From Fibrobacter succinogenes (GTDB lineage: Bacteria > Fibrobacterota > Fibrobacteria > Fibrobacterales > Fibrobacteraceae), in contig CADBHQ010000010.1 in assembly GCA_902794535.1 (NCBI GenBank), forward strand, positions 1-46,629: 46,629 bases of DNA, read 5' to 3'. The notes under the pieces are model-generated. The model saw only the letters and a list, made by a program, of their open reading frames with translations, did not search any database and had not been told where the DNA came from. This document shows positions 41,232 through 46,629 of the stretch, one piece after another. Every line of letters begins with the position of its first letter. The stretch's first letter is position 1. A program made the translations under genes and the position numbers.

Positions 41232-41256
41232 AATATAGCCAAAACATATAATTATA
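41232..41256 (-). promoter_or_regulatory. Candidate -10 elements for the gene at 41225
   Basis: TATATTTG (TATATT at 41232-41237, 6 bases from ATG) and TATAAT (41251-41256, 25 bases from ATG). The first would give a leaderless message; the second a short leader. Confidence 0.4.
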
Positions 41257-41280
41257 CTCGCAAAAACCTGTTTTTATTCC

Positions 41281-41286
41281 TATATT
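41281..41286 (+). promoter_or_regulatory. Putative -10 element (TATATT) for the gene at 41340
   Basis: Context TTCCTATATTGTT, close to that upstream of purT. It leaves a leader of about 50 bases, which contains an AAGGA ribosome binding site. Confidence 0.45.
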
Positions 41287-41339
41287 GTTTTGTGTAAAAC
41301 TCGGCTCGCCGTAGCACGGGCCACAAAAAAGGAATCAAT

Positions 41340-42212
41340 ATGAAGATGAAATCACTTATCAAGGCTTGCGCATTTGCTTGCGCTTTCGCCGCTCCTGCAA
41401 TGGCTGAAGGTGGCATGTTCGAAGGGGCTCTCCCGGAAAACTGGACTGCCGACGTTGTCGCAGCAGTTCGCTATAACTGGTACAACTTCAGCAATTGGCA
41501 GAAGGACGGTACCTCGAACTACACTTGGCTCGTGACTTACGATGCCGACGTGCAGGGTAAGTGGAAGGTCGCCAACTGGCGTAACCTCATCGACATCGAT
41601 CTCGGCCAGACTTGGACTAAGGGCGTGGGTAAGCGCAAATCCAGTGACCGCCTCTTCTGGGAATCTATGCTTGACTTCAATTTGAGCGAAGTTCTGAAAC
41701 CTTACATTGGTAACCGTTTCGAAACCCAGTTCATGAAGGGTTATGAATACAGCGAAGACGAAGAAGGTAACGAAGTCAAGAAGGATATTTCTAGCTTCAT
41801 GGATCCGGCCTACGAAACTCAGGTTGCCGGTCTTGCTTACATCCCGAACGAAAACTTCTCTCAGCGCCTCGGCTTTGCTAACCGCATGACCATTTCTCAC
41901 GGTTACGGCTATGCAGACGATCCGGACACCAAGAAGTTTGAAAAGTTCCGTGACGAACCCGGTCTCGAATCTATCACCGAAGCCAAGTATGCTTTCTCTG
42001 ACATTGTGAGCTTCAAGACCCGTCTGTGGGCCTTCTGCAACTTTGAAGGTGTCGAAAAGATCGATGGCCTTTGGGAAAACTTGCTCTCTGTGATGATTGC
42101 ACCGCTCGTTGAACTCCAGGTTGGCTTCGACATGGCCTACGACTGGGATCTCGACGAAGACGCTCAGTACAAGAGCATGGTGCTCTTCGGCCTGACCTGG
42201 CGCTGGTTTTAA
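41340..42212 (+). CDS. Outer-membrane protein, DUF3078-like
   Basis: A 290-residue exported protein with a signal peptide (about 1-22, AMA end). The first mature segment, NWTADVVAAVRYNWYNFSNWQKDG, and the following YDADVQGKWKVANWRNLIDIDLG match the DUF3078 family common in Bacteroidota, in which W-rich strands build a barrel. The C-terminus is GLTWRWF, ending in an aromatic residue as for barrel assembly by BamA. The role is unknown. AAGGA lies 6 bases upstream of the ATG. A second in-frame ATG lies 6 bases later. A bidirectional terminator follows. Confidence 0.82.
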   Translation: MKMKSLIKACAFACAFAAPAMAEGGMFEGALPENWTADVVAAVRYNWYNFSNWQKDGTSNYTWLVTYDADVQGKWKVANWRNLIDIDLGQTWTKGVGKRKSSDRLFWESMLDFNLSEVLKPYIGNRFETQFMKGYEYSEDEEGNEVKKDISSFMDPAYETQVAGLAYIPNENFSQRLGFANRMTISHGYGYADDPDTKKFEKFRDEPGLESITEAKYAFSDIVSFKTRLWAFCNFEGVEKIDGLWENLLSVMIAPLVELQVGFDMAYDWDLDEDAQYKSMVLFGLTWRWF

Positions 42213-42231
42213 TCGCAGAACCTAAAATATC

Positions 42232-42270
42232 AAAAAAAAGAACCCGGCTTTTTGTCGGGTTTCTTTTTTT
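42232..42270. terminator. Bidirectional intrinsic terminator
   Basis: AAAAAAGAACCCG pairs with CGGGTTTCTTTTTT (one bulged T) around a GCTTTTTGT loop. It serves the barrel gene at 41340-42212 and rdgB on the other strand. Confidence 0.85.
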
Positions 42271-42281
42271 TGCAAAATCAA

Positions 42282-42911
42282 CTAAGTTCTGCCATCTAGA
42301 TCCGCTTTCATGGCGCGGATGGCATTTCCGCGGTGGCTGATGCCTTTCTTTTCCGCAAGTTCCATTTGAGCGAAGGTGCGGTCGAATCCGTCGGGAACGA
42401 ATAGCGGGTCGTAACCGAATCCCATGTCGCCAACGGGGGCGAAATTGATTTGTCCGCGGCATTCGCCTTCGTAAATCTTGGGCTCGCTCACGGTCCATTT
42501 GCCGTCCACTTCGGCGACTTTCTGGTAAGAGAGTGCGCAGAAGTAGCGGGCGGTGCGGTCCTTGACGCCTTCGAGCTTTTGCATGAGTTTATCGTTGTTT
42601 GCCTGGTCGTTGCCATGGTAGCCGCAGTAGCGGGCGCTGTAAATGCCCGGTTCGCCGTTCAAAGCGAATACTTCCAAGCCGGAATCGTCTGCAAGCACGC
42701 TTGCTTCGATATGCTTTTCGCAAAGCCACTTGGCGACAGAGCTCGATTTAATGATTGCGTTAGCTTCGAACGAATCGCCGTCTTCAACGATATCGTCTGT
42801 AAAGCCGATGTCCTTGAGCGTCTTGAATTCCTTATTCTCGGTTCCGAGAATGTGGGCGAAGTCCCTAATCTTTCCGGGATTTCCCGTCGCGATAACAAAT
42901 AAATGCTTCAT
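42282..42911 (-). CDS. rdgB: dITP/XTP pyrophosphatase RdgB (HAM1 family)
   Basis: House-cleaning NTPase that hydrolyses dITP, XTP and dHAPTP to monophosphates. It has 209 residues. VIATGNPGKIRDF (6-18), LADDSGLEVFALNGEPGIYSARY (73-95), GYDPLFVPDG and ISHRGNAIRA are all family signatures. The start at 42911 has an AGAGAG run upstream and no TATA box next to it. It lies downstream of the TM2 gene on the same strand with a 56-bp gap, so they may be co-transcribed. Confidence 0.95.
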   Translation of the reverse strand: MKHLFVIATGNPGKIRDFAHILGTENKEFKTLKDIGFTDDIVEDGDSFEANAIIKSSSVAKWLCEKHIEASVLADDSGLEVFALNGEPGIYSARYCGYHGNDQANNDKLMQKLEGVKDRTARYFCALSYQKVAEVDGKWTVSEPKIYEGECRGQINFAPVGDMGFGYDPLFVPDGFDRTFAQMELAEKKGISHRGNAIRAMKADLDGRT

Positions 42912-42919
42912 TTTGAAAT

Positions 42920-42965
42920 CTCTCTCGTCTTTCGTCTGTAGGCTCGTAGAGCCGTTCTTTCTTCT
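42920..42965 (-). repeat. Pyrimidine-rich tract with small hairpin
   Basis: TCTCTCGTCTTTCGTCT followed by GGCTC-GTA-GAGCC and a second CT-rich part, between the TM2 gene and rdgB. It resembles the tract upstream of argG. Confidence 0.35.
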
Positions 42966-42967
42966 AA

Positions 42968-43159
42968 CTAGTAATGTTCCGGCTTCATCACGATAAGAAT
43001 CGCGTCGACAACGACACCTACGCCACAGAGACCGCCTGTGCAAAGCCAAAGGATGCCTGTCCAAATTTTACCTTCGTAAAAGCGGTGCAGTCCCAGGTAT
43101 CCGAGCAAAATGCAAAGGGCGAGGGCAATCCACTTGTTATGTTCACCTTGTGCGGGCAT
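42968..43159 (-). CDS. TM2-domain membrane protein
   Basis: A 63-residue protein with two helices. NKWIALALCILLGYLGLHRFYEGKIWTGILWLCTGGLCGVGVVVDAILI is a complete TM2 domain (hydrophobic helix, GxxGxHRFY turn, second helix). The function of TM2 proteins is not well known. The ATG at 43159 is preceded by AGAGGT. A TATATTTG box lies at 43187-43194 on the minus strand, about 28 bases upstream. Confidence 0.88.
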   Translation of the reverse strand: MPAQGEHNKWIALALCILLGYLGLHRFYEGKIWTGILWLCTGGLCGVGVVVDAILIVMKPEHY

Positions 43160-43186
43160 AAGACCTCTTTTTGTTTTTGTGCGACC

Positions 43187-43194
43187 CAAATATA
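43187..43194 (-). promoter_or_regulatory. Putative promoter element TATATTTG for the TM2 gene
   Basis: Exact TAnnTTTG match, leaving a leader that contains the AGAGGT ribosome binding site. Confidence 0.45.
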
Positions 43195-43239
43195 GAAAAT
43201 CGCGACCCTAGAATTATTTGCTACATTGGAGTTAAATCT

Positions 43240-43884
43240 ATGCTCCACGTATTTAAACATGAACTTCGCCTAATTTTTAGGGATCCGCGATTCTGGATTC
43301 CGTTCATCATTCCGCCGGTGATTCTGGCGGCAAGCCAGGGCATTGCCGTGTCGCGTTACGGCGGGCAGATTATGCAGGGCATGGAAGGCTACATGATGCT
43401 ATTGCTCGGTTGCCTGATGGCGCCCATGGGCTCGCCCCTTGCTGGCGATACTTTTGCGGGCGAACGCGAACGCAACTCCTTAGAGCTCTTGCAGCTAGCT
43501 CCGATTGCTCCTGCGAAACTCTTTTGGGGCAAGCTTCTTGCCATCCTTCCGTTCCCGGTGGTTTTTGCACTGCTTGCGCAGCTCGGCTACTGGGTGTCGC
43601 ATCCTGAAATTTCGACGATGTCTGCAGTGGCGTCCGTTCTTGGTGCGCTTTCGGCAGTCCTTCTCACGACCTCGTTTGCCTTGGTAGTGTCTTTACGAGT
43701 TAAGACGGTTCGTGCAGCGACGCATATTACGTTGTTCCTTATCGTGCCGCTCTTGCTGTTGGTGCAGCTCGGTCACGAGGCCTTTTTGAGTGGGCTCTTC
43801 GTGCCTATTGTAACGCTTGTCGTGTCGGTCTTATTGAGCATTTTTGCAACCTTCATGAGCATGCGCAAGTTTGTAAGCTTATAA
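43240..43884 (+). CDS. ABC-2-type transporter permease (orphan)
   Basis: A 214-residue polytopic protein (about six helices). LIFRDPRFWIPFIIPPVIL near the start and AGERERNSLELLQLAPIAPAKLFWGKLLA in the middle are typical of ABC-2 permeases such as NatB-like proteins. No ATP-binding subunit is nearby, so the partner must be elsewhere. GGAG lies upstream of the ATG at 43240, and a TACATT box sits just before it. It is followed 17 bp later by a lipoprotein gene with its own ribosome binding site; the two may be co-transcribed. Confidence 0.8.
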   Translation: MLHVFKHELRLIFRDPRFWIPFIIPPVILAASQGIAVSRYGGQIMQGMEGYMMLLLGCLMAPMGSPLAGDTFAGERERNSLELLQLAPIAPAKLFWGKLLAILPFPVVFALLAQLGYWVSHPEISTMSAVASVLGALSAVLLTTSFALVVSLRVKTVRAATHITLFLIVPLLLLVQLGHEAFLSGLFVPIVTLVVSVLLSIFATFMSMRKFVSL

Positions 43885-43901
43885 TGTAATAAAGGAGTTT
43901 T

Positions 43902-44444
43902 ATGAGAAAAAGTCTTTTCGCCCTCGGATTCTTAGTGTTTGCGCTAGCCTTTACGGCGTGCGGAGATTCTTCATCCGGAGCGTCCGATTCTAATTTGTCT
44001 AACGATGGAAAAACTTCTGCAAAAAGTAGCTTCCCCCAAAATGGCGATCCGGACTTTTATTGTGAAGTAACTAGTGGAACCGATGAAGATGGTAAAACCT
44101 TTGGGCAAATCAAGGTGAATATTCCGAACTACAAGGGACATGTAGAAAGAATTGCTTTTGATGAAGTCGGTAATGGTACGCAATATTATGAAGAATCCTA
44201 TTACAATTTGAATTCATATAATAAAAGGGCTATGTGCCTTGAATTCGAACAGGGTATCGAAGAAAAGTCAAGGAAGAAGAATTTTACCGAAACATACTGC
44301 GAAAACGGAGTCTCTTACTTTGTAATATCTTTCCAGGACGCACCCATAGATCATCTTGCGCAGCATGCGAATGAGTACAAAGAAGATTGCGAACAGTATA
44401 GGCGCGAGTGGGAAGACGGCGAATTCGACGAATTTCAGAAATAA
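43902..44444 (+). CDS. Lipoprotein of unknown function
   Basis: A 180-residue lipoprotein. The lipobox FTAC puts the lipidated Cys at residue 20, followed by GDSSSGAS. The mature part is polar, with four further Cys residues (YCEV, MCLEF, TYCENG, EDCEQY) that could form two disulfides. No family is recognised. AAGGAG precedes the ATG. Its stop lies 2 bp from the stop of the convergent gene. Confidence 0.82.
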   Translation: MRKSLFALGFLVFALAFTACGDSSSGASDSNLSNDGKTSAKSSFPQNGDPDFYCEVTSGTDEDGKTFGQIKVNIPNYKGHVERIAFDEVGNGTQYYEESYYNLNSYNKRAMCLEFEQGIEEKSRKKNFTETYCENGVSYFVISFQDAPIDHLAQHANEYKEDCEQYRREWEDGEFDEFQK

Positions 44445-44446
44445 CG

Positions 44447-45322
44447 TTAGTCTTTCAAGTAAATGCTTCGCCCGTTATTCAACATCAGAATGACGGGTAA
44501 TTTTTTTGCTGTAAAAATGCCGTCGTTCAAGATGCCGCGTTCTATCAATTGACCGTTCAGGCTGAAAGCCTTGTACGGGGCGTTGCTCGCGACATCTGCG
44601 ATATGGTAGCGGTTGGAACCAACTCGAGTGAATTTGGCTTCTCGGGGTAGTCTTGAAATTTGCAGCGCTGTAATATCCTCGGCGGGGAACTTGTAATCTG
44701 GGCAAGTGTTCAGCGTATCGAGAAGGATGGTGAACTCGCCGGCAACGGCTGCAAGTGCAAGAGGCATGTCGACCATGTCGGCATCTTTCCTGCCCTTTTC
44801 GGGCGGATTGAATTCGCAACCGGCGTAACCGAAATCTTTGCTGTAGAATCGCTGGCACAACTCAAATACATGCGTCACGAGGGAATCAGCCTGTTCCGCC
44901 GTGCCCCTGAAAACGCCGGCCTTCTGCAGGCGCGGAAACTCGTCTTTGTACACGTCTTTGTGCTTCACAGTGAAAAGCGAGTCTGCGCGTGTGCTCTCGT
45001 CTTCGGAATAGGTGACTCGTGCTACCTTGACCACCTTCTCGGTGACAATCACGATCATGGTGGAATCCAGTTCGGATCTGTACACCCATGCCGTATCGGT
45101 GCCGGAGGCATTCTTGACGGCGGGCTCGTGCTGGCTCATTTTGGAAAGGTCTAGGTAACTGTCTTCGAACAGGTAGAGCGCTGTCGCCGGGTACCCTAGG
45201 TAAGCATCGGTGCTGCCGCCTTCGCCTTGATGGTGGGTGACATTGCATTCCGCTGCCTGTAGGGTAGTGATTCCGATGCCCGCGGCAAATATGCCCGCAA
45301 ATAGAATTTTTGTGAAATTCAT
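44447..45322 (-). CDS. Secreted protein with sorting-domain-like C-terminus
   Basis: A 291-residue exported protein. Signal peptide about 1-23 (ends LQA). Residues about 24-225 are an unknown domain with several Cys residues. The end (from about 248: YKAFSLNGQLIERG, then LPVILMLNNGRSIYL) resembles, more loosely than the proteins at 18803 and 31304, the type IX sorting domain pattern. AAGGAG precedes the ATG. The call as type IX cargo is uncertain. Confidence 0.75.
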   Translation of the reverse strand: MNFTKILFAGIFAAGIGITTLQAAECNVTHHQGEGGSTDAYLGYPATALYLFEDSYLDLSKMSQHEPAVKNASGTDTAWVYRSELDSTMIVIVTEKVVKVARVTYSEDESTRADSLFTVKHKDVYKDEFPRLQKAGVFRGTAEQADSLVTHVFELCQRFYSKDFGYAGCEFNPPEKGRKDADMVDMPLALAAVAGEFTILLDTLNTCPDYKFPAEDITALQISRLPREAKFTRVGSNRYHIADVASNAPYKAFSLNGQLIERGILNDGIFTAKKLPVILMLNNGRSIYLKD

Positions 45323-45403
45323 ACTCTTTTCTCCTTTTAGTCCATCTCCAGAAAATAGTAAAAAAAGAGAGCGATTTTCGAGCCTGTCAAAAACGAGTGA
45401 TTT

Positions 45404-45449
45404 GAGTCAATGAAAAATGAAAAGAGGTGCCCGCATGGGGCACCTCTTT
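45404..45449 (-). terminator. Intrinsic terminator on the minus strand after the valS region
   Basis: AAAGAGGTGCCC and GGGCACCTCTTT form a 12-bp stem around GCATG. On the minus strand it is followed by a T-rich run (TTTTCATTTTT). Confidence 0.85.
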
Positions 45450-45469
45450 AAAATTGGATTGTCGCGAAC

Positions 45470-45556
45470 TTACTTCAGCTCTTTCAATGCAGCTTCATTC
45501 TTAGCAATGATGTGTACTTTCGCTTCGCTCAAGTACCAAATGCTGGGCTCGGTCAT
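45470..45556 (-). pseudogene. Diverged copy of the valS 3' end (28-codon frame)
   Basis: The frame from ATG at 45556 reads MTEPSIWYLSEAK and then VHIIAKNEAALKELK, ending in TAA. The last part matches the valS end (REIIAKDEAALKDLQ). At the DNA level 30 of 42 bases agree around the two stop codons, without gaps. It lies between valS and the terminator, so it would be transcribed with valS. It is probably the remnant of a partial duplication; a short coiled-coil peptide is possible but has no visible ribosome binding site. Confidence 0.5.
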
Positions 45557-45610
45557 ATCCATGCAAGCATGGCTGCGACTCTCGCCCTACGCATTTGTCC
45601 TGTCGAGAAA

Positions 45611-46629
45611 TTATTGCAAGTCCTTTAGGGCTGCTTCATCCTTGGCAATAATTTCTCTCTGCGTAGCGAGCTTGGTGCGTTCGGCGTTTACCACGGCTTC
45701 GGGAGCGCCACTGACGAACTTCTGGTTCGAAAGCTTCTTCTCGATGCTGGCGGCGAATGCCTTGGCCTTTTCGATTTCCTTTTCCAAGCGGGCGATTTCT
45801 GCAGCCGGGTCGAGGATACCTTCGAGCGGGATGTAGAGTTCGCCACCGGGAACCACGGCGCTGGCGCTGAACTTCGGCTTCACGGCCTTCACGGCAACGC
45901 TCAGGTCAGAGAGGCCCGAAAGTTCGGTGATGATTGCCATGCAGTCCTTCACGCTTGCTTCCGTTGCGGCGTCGTCCACGCTCACCACGGCGCTGAGCTT
46001 GGTGGCGGGGCTCACGTTGTAGCGGCCACGCACGCCACGCACGCTTTCCACCACGGCGAATGCCTGGTCGAATGCGGCTTCGATCTTGGCGTCGATGAGC
46101 GATTCGTCGGCCTTGGGCCATGCGCGGCTGATTACCATTTCGCTGCCCTGGAACAGGATGCTGTTGAGCTCTTCGGTAATGAACGGCATCACCGGGTGCA
46201 ACAGGTCGAGCACGTTCTTCAGCACGTAACTGAGGATGGCCATCGCGTTCTTCTTTTCGGCGGTGAGCGTTTCGCTGTTGATCACGGCTTTCTTGATTTC
46301 CAAGTAGCTGGAGCAGACGTCGTCCCACACGAAGCGGTACAGGAACCCGGCGAGTTCGGCGAAGTGGTATTCTTCGAGCATGCGGGTGGCGTCCTTGATG
46401 GTCGTCTGCAGGCGGAAGAATCCACTTGTCTTCCAATGCGAACAAGCTCTTGTCCATCGGGAGCTCGGCGGCCAAAGCGCCGGCCTGTTCGAGCTGCGGG
46501 TAAAGGAAGCGACAGGCGTTCCACAGCTTATTGCTGAAGTTACGGCCGATTTCGAACTTTTCGCTGGTGTTGATTTCGCGGCCATCCGGCTGCTTTTCCT
46601 TCTTCACCGGCAGGCGCACGTCCTGGTTG
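45611..46629 (-). CDS. valS: Valine-tRNA ligase, C-terminal part, with a frameshift (partial)
   Basis: Class I aminoacyl-tRNA synthetase charging tRNA-Val. The 5' part lies beyond the window. The visible part begins NQDVRLPVKKEKQPDGREINTSEKFE, with IGRNFSNKLWNACRFLYP, the anticodon-binding domain (TRMLEEYHFAELAGFLYRFVWDD) and the C-terminal coiled-coil arm (about EIARLEKEIEKAKAFAASIEKKLSNQKFVS). At 46412-46420 the frame changes: after KWIL the expected Ser codon before RLQTTIKD is reduced to one base, a loss of two bases. Read as is, the protein would be truncated or mis-framed. Because ValS is essential, a sequencing or assembly error is the simplest explanation, unless another copy exists. 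Confidence 0.9.

Noticed and set aside
45417..45836. A 139-codon plus-strand frame across the valS end
   Set aside because: It spans a terminator hairpin and runs antisense to valS, has no ribosome binding site and no recognisable domain.

Overview
The window looks like chromosomal DNA from a Fibrobacter species (phylum Fibrobacterota, FCB group). The signs are a FISUMP-type secreted protein, lipoproteins with short poly-serine linkers, a glucan-cleaving GH16 enzyme, secreted proteins with type IX-like C-terminal sorting domains, and AT-rich promoters resembling the TAnnTTTG element of Bacteroidota. The two ends cut genes: the 5' part of an outer-membrane barrel gene on the left (minus strand) and the 3' part of valS on the right (minus strand).

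Positions 848-14763 hold a compact plus-strand division and cell wall (dcw) cluster: mraZ, rsmH, ftsL, ftsI, murE, murF, ftsW, murG, murC, ftsQ, ftsA, ftsZ. Most genes overlap or nearly touch, so co-transcription is likely. mraY and murD, which usually lie between murF and ftsW, are absent from the cluster and from the window. A 502-bp leader with repeats and hairpins precedes mraZ, including four TGGKN repeats expected to bind MraZ. Three hairpins follow ftsZ, and the last is a good intrinsic terminator.

Positions 14959-31223 are a mixed accessory and housekeeping region: a putative outer-membrane protein, a Ser-linker lipoprotein, purT, a large repeat protein with a sorting domain, the divergent pair rsmE and HAD phosphatase, a lipoprotein, a FISUMP protein, a PAP2 phosphatase, an ArsR-methyltransferase fusion, a 40-residue membrane peptide, a YfhO-like membrane protein and a TPR protein. 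Positions 31304-39337 hold a GH16 glucanase, a MATE flippase with a C-terminal GHKL-ATPase-like domain, an RlmI-like rRNA methyltransferase, VanZ-like protein, murB, and a two-gene unit of a minimal DnaG-like primase and a GT51 transglycosylase. Positions 39419-46629 hold an argG broken by three short out-of-frame deletions, barrel-like proteins, rdgB, a TM2 protein, an orphan ABC-2 permease, a lipoprotein, a secreted protein, and a frameshifted valS end followed by a diverged copy of its last codons.

Cell-envelope biogenesis is the main theme: the dcw cluster, murB, mtgA, PAP2, VanZ, lipoproteins and barrels. The most interesting signals are a repeated TANNTT-N6-9-ATG arrangement with no ribosome binding site at about ten genes (suggesting leaderless transcripts), the MATE-GHKL fusion, the primase-transglycosylase pair, the FtsZ tail with three PAY motifs, and the pattern of lesions in argG. 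No tRNA, rRNA, CRISPR array, transposase or phage module was seen.
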